Assembly: GCF_017565425.1 (NCBI RefSeq)
Contig: NZ_JAGEMK010000003.1
Span: forward strand, 397,536-461,535
Length of the DNA: 64,000 nt
Direction: 5' to 3'
From: Actinotalea soli
GTDB taxonomy: Bacteria > Actinomycetota > Actinomycetes > Actinomycetales > Cellulomonadaceae
Part shown: positions 17,321 to 26,824 of the stretch, in pieces
Layout: the number at the start of each line of letters is the position of its first letter
Position numbering within the stretch: the first letter of the stretch is position 1
The notes under the pieces: model-generated
Seen by the model: only the letters and a program-made list of their open reading frames with translations
Databases searched by the model: none
Told to the model about the DNA's origin: nothing
Translations under genes and position numbers: made by a program

Positions 17321-18163
17321 TCAGCCCTTGACCGCGCCCTGGGTGAGGCCGGACACGATCTGACGCTGGAACAGCAGCACGAGCACGACCACGGGGACGG
17401 TGACCACCACGGCCGCGGCAGAGATGGAGCCGGTGGGCTCCTCGAACTGCGAGGCACCGGTGAAGAACGCCAGGGCCGCCGGCACGGGTCGGGCTGCCTC
17501 GGTCGAGGTCAGCGAGATGCCGTAGACGAAGTCGTTCCAGGCGATGAAGAAGGCGATCAGGGCCGTGGTGAAGACCCCCGGGGCGGCGAGGGGCACGATC
17601 GCCTTGCGGAAGGCCTGCCAGCTGGTCGCGCCGTCGACCTGGGCCGCCTGCTCCAGCTCCCAGGGGATCTGCCGGAAGAAGGCCGAGAGGGTCCAGATCG
17701 AGATCGGCAGGGTCAGCGAGAGGTAGGGGATGATCAGCCCCGCCCAGGTGTCGTACAGGCCGATGCTCCTCCACACGTTGAACAGCGGGGTGACCAGCGA
17801 GATGATCGGGAAGATCGAGACCCCGAGGGCCGTGGTGAGAACGACCCGCTTGCCCGGGAAGTCGAGCCGCGCGATCGCGTAGGCCGCCAGCGTCGCCAGG
17901 ACGACCGCGATCGCCGTCGCGATGAGCGAGATCCCCACCGAGTTGCGCAGAGCCGACAGGAACAGGCCCTGGGCGTCCCCGACGAGGATCTGCTCGTAGT
18001 TGCCCCAGGTCGGGTTCGGGGGGAGGAACGTCCCCGAGTTGAGCTCGCTCGGGCGCTTGAAGCTCGTCGCGGCGACAGCCGCGACGGGGAAGAGCGCGTA
18101 CACGAGGACGAGGACCGTGATGACCCCCCACCACACACGCTGCTTGGTGCTGAGCCCTGTCAT
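17321..18163 (-). CDS. sugB: Sugar ABC transporter permease, SugB/MalG type
   Basis: 280-aa inner-membrane permease with six TM segments. The EAA loop is IPWELEQAAQVDGATSWQAFRKAIVPLAAPG; the C-terminus FQRQIVSGLTQGAVKG is typical of MalG-like subunits. ATG 18163 shares one nucleotide with the stop of the preceding permease (TGATG), so translation is coupled. Confidence 0.88.
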   Translation of the reverse strand: MTGLSTKQRVWWGVITVLVLVYALFPVAAVAATSFKRPSELNSGTFLPPNPTWGNYEQILVGDAQGLFLSALRNSVGISLIATAIAVVLATLAAYAIARLDFPGKRVVLTTALGVSIFPIISLVTPLFNVWRSIGLYDTWAGLIIPYLSLTLPISIWTLSAFFRQIPWELEQAAQVDGATSWQAFRKAIVPLAAPGVFTTALIAFFIAWNDFVYGISLTSTEAARPVPAALAFFTGASQFEEPTGSISAAAVVVTVPVVVLVLLFQRQIVSGLTQGAVKG

Positions 18164-19158
18164 CAGCCCTCCCCCCTCGCGCCGGCCAGATCGACCTTGA
18201 ACAGCTTGATCGCGGCGAAGCAGATCAGCAGCACGCACAGGAACAGCAGCACGGAGATCGCCGATCCGAGGCCGATCTCGAGCCGCGAGATCGACTGGTC
18301 GTAGGCGAGCAGCGAGAGCACCTGGGTGTTGTTCGCGCCACCGGTCATGATGAACACGTTGTCGAAGATGCGGAAGGCGTCCAGGGCCCGGAACAGGACC
18401 GCCACCATGATCGCGGCCTTCATGTTCGGGATGACCACGCGCTTGAGCCGCTGCCACCACGTGGCGCCGTCGACCTCGGCGGCCTCCTCGAGGTCGCCCG
18501 GGACCTGCGCGAGCCCGGCGAGGAGCAGCAAGGAGATGAACGGGGTCGTCTTCCAGATCTCCGAGGCCATGATGACGAACAGGCTGGGCCCGGTCTCGGC
18601 GAACCAGTTGAGGTTCTCGTCGATCCCCGGGACCCACGAGAACCACGAGTTCACGAAGCCCGAGTTGATGTCGAAGGCGTAGAACCACGCGAAGGCCGAG
18701 ACCACCGTGATGATCCCGTACGGCACCAGGATCGCGGTCCGGAGCAGCCCACGGAGCTGGCGGACCGCCCTGTGCATCACCAGCGCGAGGGCGAAGCCCA
18801 GCACCAGCTCGACCAGGACGGTCACGACGGTGATGAGCAGGGTCACCCACATCGAGGACCAGAAGACCGGGTCGGTGAGGATCATGGAGTAGTTGCCCAG
18901 CCCGATGAACTCACGCTCGTCCTGGGCGGTGAGCTTGAACCGGAACAGGGAGTCGAACGTGGCCTGGAGGATCGGGTAGGCCGTGACGGCGAGCATGACG
19001 ACGAAGGCGGGCCCGGCGAGGTACCAGCCGAGGCGGGCCTCCGCCCGGGTCCGGTCGCTGCGCTCGGCCTCATGACCACGACGGACCTCGGCCTCCTCCT
19101 GGTCGGCGGCGGCCTGGGGGGTTCGCCCGCCGGCCGCCGGGGTGATCTGGGTGCTCAC
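18163..19158 (-). CDS. sugA: Sugar ABC transporter permease, SugA/MalF type
   Basis: 331-aa permease. A charged cytoplasmic N-terminus of about 45 residues precedes six TM segments; the EAA loop reads VPGDLEEAAEVDGATWWQRLKRVVIPN. GTG 19158 overlaps the stop of the binding-protein gene by 4 nt (GTGA). Forms the heterodimeric channel with the MalG-type subunit. Confidence 0.88.
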   Translation of the reverse strand: MSTQITPAAGGRTPQAAADQEEAEVRRGHEAERSDRTRAEARLGWYLAGPAFVVMLAVTAYPILQATFDSLFRFKLTAQDEREFIGLGNYSMILTDPVFWSSMWVTLLITVVTVLVELVLGFALALVMHRAVRQLRGLLRTAILVPYGIITVVSAFAWFYAFDINSGFVNSWFSWVPGIDENLNWFAETGPSLFVIMASEIWKTTPFISLLLLAGLAQVPGDLEEAAEVDGATWWQRLKRVVIPNMKAAIMVAVLFRALDAFRIFDNVFIMTGGANNTQVLSLLAYDQSISRLEIGLGSAISVLLFLCVLLICFAAIKLFKVDLAGARGEG

Positions 19159-20438
19159 AGCAGGCGCTCCCCTCGCAGGACGGCGGTGATGAAGTCGGCC
19201 GAGCTGGCCGGTGTCGAGTCCGAGACCGCCGAGGCCGGGTGCCAGGTCTCCTGCAACCCGGTCGAGACCTCGTTGTAGAACGGCGTCTGGGGCCTGGGCT
19301 CGGCCTGCTCGAGAGACTCACGGATGAGGTCGGCCATCGGGAAGGCGTCCTGCACCGCAGGGTCGTCGTAGGCCGCGGTCGAGGCGGGCGGGTTCCCGTT
19401 GGTCGCGAAGTACTCGGCCTGGTTCTCCGGGGCCACGACGCACTCGGCGGCCTCGAGGGCCAGGTCGGTGTGGTTCGAGAAGGCGCCGACGCCGATGTTG
19501 ATGCCCCCGTACGGCGGACGGCTCTCCTCACCCTCGACCACCTGCGGGTAGATGGCCCAGCCGAAGTCCTCGAGAACCTCGGCGTCGAGGGTCCCGGCGT
19601 CCACGGCGTCGACCGTCGCGGTCCACACGAAGGGCCAGTTGACCATGAACGAGGCCCGGTCCCCCTGGAAGACCGAGAGGTTGGCGTTCTCGTCCGCCGT
19701 GGGCAGCCCTGGCCCGCCGAGCCCGCCACCACCGATCTCGCCCATGATCCTGGCGGCCTCCCGGCCCGCCTCGGAGTCGAGGCCGAGGGTGATCTCGTCC
19801 GTCGGCGCCTCGGGGTTCTCGACGATGGTGCCCCCCGCCGAGGCGACCAGGGCGTTGATCCACACGGTCATCGACTCGGCCTTGGTCCCCTGCACGCCCA
19901 GGACGAGGTCCTGCTCCTGGGCGACCTCGATGAGCTGGTCCCAGGTCACCGGCTCCGACATGTCGAGCCCGGCCTCCTCGACCACCGACTCGCGGTACCA
20001 GAGCAGCTGGGTGTTGGCCCAGAAGGGCACCGTCACGAGCTCGTCCTCCCAGGTCGCCCCGGCCAGGGCTCCGGCCACGACGTCCTCGCTCACGCGCTCG
20101 GCCATCTCGGCGGGGATCTCGGCGAGGAAGCCGGCGTTGGCGAACTCGGGGATGAAGGGCGGGTCCAGGCTCATCAGGTCGATCGAGGCGTCCTCGGCCG
20201 CCAGCCGTCGCGCCAGCTGCTGCCGCTGCTCGCTCGCCTCACGGGGCAGCGTCGAGACCTCGATGCGGTAGGCCCCGTCGGCCTCCTCGGTGCACCTCTG
20301 GGCGATCACCGCCTGCCCGCCCGCGTCGGGGTTGGTGTACCAGGTCAGGGTCGGCGGCCCGTCCTCGCCCCCGCATCCCACCAGCACCATCGCGGCCGTG
20401 AGGCCGAGGGCCCCCGCCGCTGCTCTGCGTCGTCGCAC
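19155..20438 (-). CDS. lpqY: LpqY-like sugar-binding lipoprotein (trehalose type)
   Basis: Extracellular sugar-binding lipoprotein of 427 aa. Two GTGs are possible (20444 and 20438); the AGGAG overlaps the first and is 5 nt from the second, so 20438 is preferred. Signal MRRRRAAAGALGLTAAMVL, lipobox LVGC with Cys22. The mature N-terminus IAQRC, SLPRE-like STLPREASEQRQQLARRLAAEDASIDLMSLD and the motif NTQLLWYR closely follow what I remember of mycobacterial LpqY, and the gene order binding protein-SugA-SugB-SugC is the same. In mycobacteria that system recycles trehalose; here the ligand is inferred to be trehalose or another disaccharide. First gene of a five-gene minus-strand operon. Confidence 0.8.
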   Translation of the reverse strand: MRRRRAAAGALGLTAAMVLVGCGGEDGPPTLTWYTNPDAGGQAVIAQRCTEEADGAYRIEVSTLPREASEQRQQLARRLAAEDASIDLMSLDPPFIPEFANAGFLAEIPAEMAERVSEDVVAGALAGATWEDELVTVPFWANTQLLWYRESVVEEAGLDMSEPVTWDQLIEVAQEQDLVLGVQGTKAESMTVWINALVASAGGTIVENPEAPTDEITLGLDSEAGREAARIMGEIGGGGLGGPGLPTADENANLSVFQGDRASFMVNWPFVWTATVDAVDAGTLDAEVLEDFGWAIYPQVVEGEESRPPYGGINIGVGAFSNHTDLALEAAECVVAPENQAEYFATNGNPPASTAAYDDPAVQDAFPMADLIRESLEQAEPRPQTPFYNEVSTGLQETWHPASAVSDSTPASSADFITAVLRGERLL

Positions 20439-20564
20439 CGCCACTCCTGCCGTCCGGGGGCCGTCGCCGTCGACCGCCCTGCGACATGGCTACACCGCCA
20501 CCGGGCGGCCCGCCACCCGAGACGGCCTCGGCCCAGGTCGGGGTCGGCCTGCCAGGATGTGCTC

Positions 20565-21251
20565 ATGCCACGGACCCTCACCCCTGCCCAGGCGTGGACC
20601 GCTCTCGTCGAGGGCAACGACCGCTTCGTCCGCGGAGACATGGAGCACCCCTCCCAGGGGGTCGACCACCGCACCGAGACCAGCACCGCGCAGTACCCCT
20701 TCGCGGTCGTCTTCGGCTGCTCGGACTCCCGCGTCGCCGCCGAGATCGTCTTCGACCAGGGGCTCGGGGACCTCTTCGTGGTGCGCACGGCGGGTCACGT
20801 GGTCGACACCACGGTGATCGGCTCGATCGAGTACGGCGTGACGGTGCTCGGCGCCCCGATCGTGATCGTCCTGGGCCACGACTCCTGCGGGGCGGTCGGT
20901 GCCGCGGCCGAGGCCCTCTCGACCGGGCGGATGCCCAGCGGGTTCGTCCGCGCGGTCGTGGACCGCGTCATCCCCAGCATCGTCAACCTGCCCGAGCCCG
21001 GCACCCAGGACGCGACAGAGCACGACGCCGACCGCCCGATGCTCCCTCCCACCCCGGCGGGTCTCGGCCGTGAGCACGTCCGGCACACGGTGCGGATGCT
21101 GCAGAGCTACTCGGCAGCGCTGAGCGAGGCCGTCGCCGAGGGGCGCTGCGCCGTCGTCGGGCTCGAGTACGCCCTCGCCGAGGGGCGGGTCCGTCTGGTC
21201 GAGGCCGCAGGCGAGCTGGGCGAGACGACGACGGCACCCCGGCCGGGCTGA
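20565..21251 (+). CDS. Beta-class carbonic anhydrase
   Basis: 228-aa zinc enzyme interconverting CO2 and bicarbonate. Zinc ligands and catalytic dyad are all present: CSDSR with Cys52, Asp54, Arg56, and HDSC with His105 and Cys108. ATG 20565 has AGGA 8 nt upstream. Divergent from the sugar-binding lipoprotein gene; upstream of fumC on the same strand with 33 bp between them. Confidence 0.93.
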   Translation: MPRTLTPAQAWTALVEGNDRFVRGDMEHPSQGVDHRTETSTAQYPFAVVFGCSDSRVAAEIVFDQGLGDLFVVRTAGHVVDTTVIGSIEYGVTVLGAPIVIVLGHDSCGAVGAAAEALSTGRMPSGFVRAVVDRVIPSIVNLPEPGTQDATEHDADRPMLPPTPAGLGREHVRHTVRMLQSYSAALSEAVAEGRCAVVGLEYALAEGRVRLVEAAGELGETTTAPRPG

Positions 21252-21284
21252 TCGCGCGCCGCGTGGGGTGCGAGGATGGCGAGC

Positions 21285-22685
21285 ATGACTGAGGAGAGCT
21301 ACCGCACCGAGCGCGACACGATGGGCGAGGTCCGGGTTCCGGCCGACGCCCTGTACCGCGCCCAGACCCAGCGCGCCGTCGAGAACTTCCCCATCTCGGG
21401 GACCCCGCTCGAGCGCGGCCACATCGAGGCCCTGGCCCGCGTCAAGAAGGCCGCGGCGCGCGCCAACGCCGAGCTCGGCGTCCTGCCGGCCGACGTCGCC
21501 GACGCGATCGTCTCGGCAGCCGACGAGGTCGCGACGGGGCGGCACGACGCCCACTTCCCGGTCGACGTGTTCCAGACCGGCTCGGGCACCTCGTCGAACA
21601 TGAACATGAACGAGGTCCTCGCGACCCTCGCCTCACGCACCCTCGGCCGCGAGGTGCACCCCAACGACCACGTCAACGCCTCGCAGTCCTCGAACGACGT
21701 CTTCCCCACCTCGGTGCACGTCGCGGCCGCGGCGGGGGTCGTGCGTGACCTCGTCCCGGCCCTGCAGCACCTCGAGGCGGCCCTGAGCCGCCAGAGCGAG
21801 GCCCTGGCCGAGGTCGTGAAGTCCGGCCGCACCCACCTCATGGACGCGACCCCCGTGACCCTCGGCCAGGAGTTCGGCGGGTACGCGGCGGCCGTGCGCT
21901 ACGGCGTCGAACGCCTCGAGGGCGCCCTGCCGCGGGCGGCCGAGGTGCCCCTGGGCGGGACCGCCGTGGGCACCGGCATCAACACCCCGGCCGGCTTCGC
22001 GCAGCAGGTCATCGGCTTCCTCCGCGAGGACACCGACCTCCCGATCACCGAGGCGCGGGACCACTTCGAGGCCCAGAGCGCGCGCGACGGCCTGGTCGAG
22101 CTCTCGGGGGCGCTGCGCACCATCGCCGTGAGCCTGACGAAGATCTGCAACGACCTGCGCTGGATGGGGTCGGGCCCGAACACGGGCCTGGCCGAGATCT
22201 TCCTCCCGGACCTCCAGCCCGGCTCCTCGATCATGCCCGGGAAGGTCAACCCCGTGGTGCCCGAGGCCGTGCTGATGGTCGCCGCCCGCGTGGTCGGCAA
22301 CGACGCGACCGTCGCCTGGGCCGGGGCCACCGGGACCTTCGAGCTCAACGTGCAGATCCCGGTCATCGCCCAGGGGGTGCTCGAGTCGATCCGGCTGCTG
22401 GCCAACGCCTCGCGGGTGCTGGCCGACCGGACCATCGACGGCATCGTCCCGAACGTCGAGCGGGCCCGTGCCTATGCCGAGTCCTCTCCCTCGATCGTCA
22501 CCCCGCTCAACCGTGTGATCGGGTACGAGGCCGCGGCCAAGGTCGCGAAGCACGCCGTCGCCGAGAAGGTCACCGTGCGGCAGGCCGTGGTCGACCTCGG
22601 CTTCGTCGAGCGCGGCGAGGTCACCGAGGCCCAGCTCGACGAGGCCCTCGACGTCATGTCGATGACCCGGCCGCCGGTCGTCTGA
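21285..22685 (+). CDS. fumC: Fumarate hydratase, class II
   Basis: TCA-cycle enzyme hydrating fumarate to L-malate; 466 aa, homotetramer, no Fe-S cluster. Contains GTGSSxMN-like [30 protein letters not shown] with the catalytic His region, and the superfamily signature [15 protein letters not shown] 21285 is preferred over 21276 because GAGG lies 9 nt before it but touches the earlier ATG. Convergent with the gamma-glutamyltransferase gene. Confidence 0.97.
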   Translation: MTEESYRTERDTMGEVRVPADALYRAQTQRAVENFPISGTPLERGHIEALARVKKAAARANAELGVLPADVADAIVSAADEVATGRHDAHFPVDVFQTGSGTSSNMNMNEVLATLASRTLGREVHPNDHVNASQSSNDVFPTSVHVAAAAGVVRDLVPALQHLEAALSRQSEALAEVVKSGRTHLMDATPVTLGQEFGGYAAAVRYGVERLEGALPRAAEVPLGGTAVGTGINTPAGFAQQVIGFLREDTDLPITEARDHFEAQSARDGLVELSGALRTIAVSLTKICNDLRWMGSGPNTGLAEIFLPDLQPGSSIMPGKVNPVVPEAVLMVAARVVGNDATVAWAGATGTFELNVQIPVIAQGVLESIRLLANASRVLADRTIDGIVPNVERARAYAESSPSIVTPLNRVIGYEAAAKVAKHAVAEKVTVRQAVVDLGFVERGEVTEAQLDEALDVMSMTRPPVV

Positions 22686-22727
22686 GCCGCATCGGCCGCG
22701 TGGACCCGGCCGGACGCGTCGGCCCGG

Positions 22728-24581
22728 TCAGCCCTCGTCGTCCTCCGGGAGGTCCGCCTCCCCGAGGACGACGAGGTCGGCCTCGCGCCGGGTGTCGACC
22801 GTCCCCGTGACCCCGCCGGACTCCCAGTCGATCTCGAGGGCCTGGACCGAGCCGAAGAGGTACAGGCCCCGGTCGACCGGGCCGCTCACCCCCCATCCGC
22901 GGCCGCGGAGCGCCTCACCCACCTCGCCAGGCGGCAGGGCCTCGAACTGCACCTCGCCGTCGGAGGCGAAGAACCGCGGTGCGGCGATCGCCTCCTCCAG
23001 GCTCTGACCGTGGAGCGCCCAGCGGGACAGGACGTCTCCCAGCACCATCGGGATCCGCTCACCCCCCGGTGAGCCCAGTCCCAGCACCGCCCGGCCCTGG
23101 TCGTCCAGGACGACGGCGGGCAGCCCCCAGCTGACCGATCGCCGGCCGGCCTCGGGGGTGTTCTGCCCGCCGGCCCCGACCGCGAAACGCACCATCTGGT
23201 TGTTGAGGAAGTAGCCGTCGACGTACTGCTCCGAGCCCCAGAAGTACGTCAGGGTGTTCGTCATCGAGACGAGCATCCCGTCCCGGTCGACGATCGTCAG
23301 GTGGGTGGTCTCCCCCGGCTTGTCGGCGAGCGCTGAGCCAGGGTCCAGGCCCTGGTCCGCGGGGTCCAGCCCCTCCAGCCCTCCGACGTCCGGCGACCCG
23401 GGCCCGAGGGCGTCGGCCGAGGCTCCTGAGGCCCCGGCGAGGGAGGCGGCGACGGCCGCGTTGGCCGCCTGGTCGGTGATCTCCTCGACCGGGACGTCGA
23501 CGAAGTCCGGGTCGGCGAGCTCGGCGTCGACCGTCGCGGCGGCGTGGTCCCAGGCGGCCGCGAGCTGGTGCACGTAGTCCGCCGAGCCCGGGGCCGCGAT
23601 CCCCACCCCGAGGGCCTCCGCGACCTGGAGCATCTGGATCAGCGCCACGCCGGGCAGGGCGGGGGCCGCACCGACCACCTCGTAGCTGCCCACGGTGCCG
23701 CTAGGTGGCTGGCCGACCTGGACCTCGTACGACGCGAGGGAGGTGGCGTCGATCCCTCCGACCGCGCCACTCACCGCGGCGCCGAGGGAACCGTCGTAGA
23801 ACGCGTCCGGCCCCTCCTGGGCGAGGGCGTCGATCGTGCGGGCCAGGTCCTCCTGCACGACGGCCTGGCCCACGGCGAGGGGCTGACCGCCGGGGTAGAG
23901 GTGGGGCAGACCGCTCGCGGCACGACCACCGGCGGTGCTCCGGAGCTGGTCGGCGAGCATCTGCGAGGCGGGGTGACCCTCGCGGGCCAGCTCGGCGGCG
24001 GGCTCCAGGAGCCGGGACCACGCGAGCACCCCGTGCTCGGCGTGCAGCACCTCGAGACCTCGCACGAACCCCGGGACCCCGGCGTCGCTCTCGGGGACCG
24101 CACCCGAGGCGGGCACGACCTCGCGGAAGTCGTACCAGACGGGCTCCTGCCCGGCGGGCACGAGGATCGCGGACCCGCCGCCTCCGATCCCCGAGGCGAA
24201 GGGCTCGACCACGCTCACCGCGAAGGCGACCGCGACCGCGGCGTCGGCCGCCGTGCCACCGTCGGCGAGCACCTCGGCCCCCACCTGCGTCGCCAGGGGG
24301 TGCCCGGCGTTGACCGCGGCGTTCTGCAGGCCCACGGGGCCGGGCGCGGGCTCCGCGGCGGGCGGTGCGCTGCGCTGCGGGGTGGTCTCCGGGGTCTGGG
24401 TCAGCACGGGAGGTGCGTCCGGGGCACCGGGGCTGCACGCGGCGAGGAGCACGGCGACGGCGGTGCCGAGCACGACGGTCGAGGCGCCGCGGGGACGGCC
24501 GGACAGGCCGGTGGGCCACGCGGGACGGTGGCCCTGCGGAGCTGTCGGGCAGGTGACGGGCGCGGGTCGTCGACGGTGCAC
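22728..24581 (-). CDS. ggt: Gamma-glutamyltransferase, lipoprotein form
   Basis: N-terminal-nucleophile hydrolase that cleaves gamma-glutamyl bonds; made as a 617-aa precursor cut into two chains. GTG 24581 follows GAGGGGG. A basic N-terminus and hydrophobic STVVLGTAVAVLLA lead to the lipobox LAAC (Cys49), so it should be anchored outside the cell. The large chain holds GGTAADAAVA and GIGGGGSAILV; the predicted self-cleavage/nucleophile Thr is Thr425 in GETTHLTIVD; the C-terminus has LGSPGGERIP. A Gly/Ala/Asp-rich insert (about residues 375-415) precedes the cleavage site. Since actinobacteria use mycothiol rather than glutathione, peptides or poly-glutamyl compounds are more likely substrates. 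Confidence 0.9.
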   Translation of the reverse strand: MHRRRPAPVTCPTAPQGHRPAWPTGLSGRPRGASTVVLGTAVAVLLAACSPGAPDAPPVLTQTPETTPQRSAPPAAEPAPGPVGLQNAAVNAGHPLATQVGAEVLADGGTAADAAVAVAFAVSVVEPFASGIGGGGSAILVPAGQEPVWYDFREVVPASGAVPESDAGVPGFVRGLEVLHAEHGVLAWSRLLEPAAELAREGHPASQMLADQLRSTAGGRAASGLPHLYPGGQPLAVGQAVVQEDLARTIDALAQEGPDAFYDGSLGAAVSGAVGGIDATSLASYEVQVGQPPSGTVGSYEVVGAAPALPGVALIQMLQVAEALGVGIAAPGSADYVHQLAAAWDHAAATVDAELADPDFVDVPVEEITDQAANAAVAASLAGASGASADALGPGSPDVGGLEGLDPADQGLDPGSALADKPGETTHLTIVDRDGMLVSMTNTLTYFWGSEQYVDGYFLNNQMVRFAVGAGGQNTPEAGRRSVSWGLPAVVLDDQGRAVLGLGSPGGERIPMVLGDVLSRWALHGQSLEEAIAAPRFFASDGEVQFEALPPGEVGEALRGRGWGVSGPVDRGLYLFGSVQALEIDWESGGVTGTVDTRREADLVVLGEADLPEDDEG

Positions 24582-24718
24582 GGAGGTCCCCCTCGGGTCG
24601 GCTCGGGCCCACGCTACGTGTCCGCCGGCCACGGCGCGCCACCCCCGGACGAGCCGCAGCGCGCGCCTGACGCTGCTCCGGCGCCTATCGTCGAGCACGG
24701 GCGTGGATCGGAGGGCTC

Positions 24719-25966
24719 GTGAGGCACGCAGGGCTCGGGACGGCAGCCGGGAGCGGCTCCCACCTGCCTGGGCGTGCCCCGCGGGCGGTCGCCCACCCGG
24801 CCGCGACGCGGGCTCCAGGGCACCCTCCGGTCCTCCCGACGCCCCGGACCGCCGCGGCACGGCCGCGGCCAGCCCCCGTCGAGCCCCCGGCCGACCCTGC
24901 AGTCCCGCGCCCGTCCACCCGCCTGGTCGGCATCGACGTCGCGCGGGCGGCCGCCGTGATCGGCATGCTCCTCGTCAACAGCGGCCCCAAGGAGCTCGAG
25001 GGACCCGCGACGACGGCCTGGGCGCTGGCCCACGGGAGGGCCTCTCTGCTCTTCGTGCTGCTCGCCGGCGTCGGCATGACCTTCCTGACCCGGCGACGGC
25101 GTGGACGTGCCCTCGCCGGTCTGCTGCTGTGGCGGGCCGCCCTCCTCCTGGTCCTCGGCGTGCTGCTCGGCATGCTCGACCACCGGGCCCAGGTGATCCT
25201 GCCGACCTACGCCGTGCTCTTCGTCGTGGCCCTGGGCCTCGTGCACCTCCGGAGCCGCTGGCTCGCGCTGCTCTCGGCATCCCTGGCCCTCCTCGGTCCG
25301 CTCGCGATCCTCGTGGTGCTGCAGGCCACCGGACGCGAGTACGTGCGGGACGACGCCGCGGCGGCCCCCGACCTGCTCGAGACCCTGGACCGGCTCGTGC
25401 TGACCGGCCCCTACCCGCTGGTGACCTGGGCGGCTCCGTTCGTGCTGGGTCTGGCCCTCGGGCGGCTCGACCTGGGCGCGACCAGGGTGCAGCGAGCGCT
25501 GGTGCTCGGGGGCGCGGGTGGCGCGCTCGCCTCGATCGGCCTGTCGGAGCTGCTGGTCGCCGGGGTGGGCATGCCGACGAGCCCGGCCGGCTTCGACCAC
25601 CTGGTGGTCATGACGGCGCACAGCCAGATGCCTCTGTGGCTCGTGGGGGGCACCGCTGCGGGGGTGGCCGTGCTCGGGCTGTGCCTCCTGGCGGCCAGGC
25701 GCCCGGCGTCGTGGCTGTGGCCCCTGGTCGCGACGGGCCAGGTGGCCCTCACCCTCTACGCGGCGCACCTGGTGGTCCTGCACCTCGTGCCGGAGCGGCC
25801 GCACCTCGACGCGTTCGGGTTCGAGGTGCCCCTGGCCGTGGTGATGACCTCGGGGGCCGTGCTTCTCGCGGTCCTGTGGGCCCGGCTGCGGCAGGACGCC
25901 GGTCCCGGGCCGGTCGGTCCCCTCGAGCGACTGATGCGTCCGCCGTGGGAGCATCGACCCGCATGA
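24719..25966 (+). CDS. Heparan-alpha-glucosaminide N-acetyltransferase/DUF418-like membrane protein
   Basis: 415-aa polytopic membrane protein. After a ~65-residue Pro/Ala/Arg-rich cytoplasmic N-terminus the sequence RLVGIDVARAAAVIGMLLVN begins a DUF1624/DUF418-like membrane domain with about nine or ten TM helices; FVLLAGVGMTFLTRR is typical. Such proteins are thought to transfer acyl groups across the membrane; the acceptor here is unknown. GTG 24719 has GGAGGG 3 nt upstream, rather close. Divergent from ggt and overlapping the following M23 gene by 4 nt (ATGA). Confidence 0.8.
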   Translation: MRHAGLGTAAGSGSHLPGRAPRAVAHPAATRAPGHPPVLPTPRTAAARPRPAPVEPPADPAVPRPSTRLVGIDVARAAAVIGMLLVNSGPKELEGPATTAWALAHGRASLLFVLLAGVGMTFLTRRRRGRALAGLLLWRAALLLVLGVLLGMLDHRAQVILPTYAVLFVVALGLVHLRSRWLALLSASLALLGPLAILVVLQATGREYVRDDAAAAPDLLETLDRLVLTGPYPLVTWAAPFVLGLALGRLDLGATRVQRALVLGGAGGALASIGLSELLVAGVGMPTSPAGFDHLVVMTAHSQMPLWLVGGTAAGVAVLGLCLLAARRPASWLWPLVATGQVALTLYAAHLVVLHLVPERPHLDAFGFEVPLAVVMTSGAVLLAVLWARLRQDAGPGPVGPLERLMRPPWEHRPA

Positions 25967-26823
25967 GTGCCGCCCACGTCTCGATCCCCCGCCACGCGCG
26001 CCTCGCCACCGTGGCCATGAACCCCGTCCTGATGGTCCTCGGGCTGGTGGCCGTCGTCGCAGGGCCGTTCCTGGACGTGCCGTGGGCCCCGCTCCTCCCG
26101 CTCGCGGGCGTGCTGCTGATCGCCCTCTACCTCGCCGCGACCTTCCTGCCCCGACGGCTCGAGGTCCCCGTCCTGCTGCTCGACTCCCCCGTGCAGGGGC
26201 CGTGGGAGGCCTTGAACAGTCCGACCACCAAGACTCCGAGCCACGGCACCCACGGCTACGGTCAGACCTACGCCGTCGACCTCGTCCACACCCCTGCGGA
26301 CCCCTCACGCCCCACCTTCGGCCAGGGCCCCGCGATGCGCCCTCCGACGGACTACCCGGCCTTCGACCGACCCGTCCACGCCGTGGCGGACGCCGTGGTC
26401 GCCCGGACCTCGGACCGGTACCGGGACCACCGCAGCCGATCGAGCTGGCTCGCGGTCGTCTTCATGATGGCCGAGGGCATGGTCCGCGAGCTCGGCGGCC
26501 CGGGGCCGGTCCTGGGGAACCACGTGGTGCTGCGCCTCGCCGACGGCACCCACGCGGTGTACGCGCACCTGCGGCGGGGCAGCCTCGAGGTGAGCACCGG
26601 GCAGGAGGTGCGTGCCGGGCAGGTGATCGCCCGGTGCGGGAACTCGGGCAACTCGAGCGAACCGCACCTGCACGTGCAGCGCTGCGACGCGGCGCGGGTG
26701 TCCCGGGCTGTCGGGCTCCCCTGGGCGGTCCGAGGCGGACGTCCCGACGGCACCGACGGGCTGCCGGCCGACGGCGAGGTGCTCGACGGCCGGCCGGCAG
26801 ACCCTCAGGCCACACGCCCGTAG
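25963..26823 (+). CDS. M23 family metallopeptidase with N-terminal membrane segments
   Basis: 286-aa protein. Two TM helices (NPVLMVLGLVAVVAGPFL and WAPLLPLAGVLLIALYLAATF) anchor an extracytoplasmic LytM/M23 domain. Metal-binding pattern: HGTHGYGQTYAVDL (first ligand region) and AHLRRGSLEV...EPHLHVQ with the HxH pair; GNHVVLRLADGTHAVYAHL is the usual core strand. Likely cuts or remodels peptidoglycan peptides, or is a regulatory M23 domain. ATG 25963 overlaps the upstream stop. Ends 1 bp before the convergent PIN-PhoH gene stop. Confidence 0.85.
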   Translation: MSAAHVSIPRHARLATVAMNPVLMVLGLVAVVAGPFLDVPWAPLLPLAGVLLIALYLAATFLPRRLEVPVLLLDSPVQGPWEALNSPTTKTPSHGTHGYGQTYAVDLVHTPADPSRPTFGQGPAMRPPTDYPAFDRPVHAVADAVVARTSDRYRDHRSRSSWLAVVFMMAEGMVRELGGPGPVLGNHVVLRLADGTHAVYAHLRRGSLEVSTGQEVRAGQVIARCGNSGNSSEPHLHVQRCDAARVSRAVGLPWAVRGGRPDGTDGLPADGEVLDGRPADPQATRP

Positions 26824-26824
26824 G

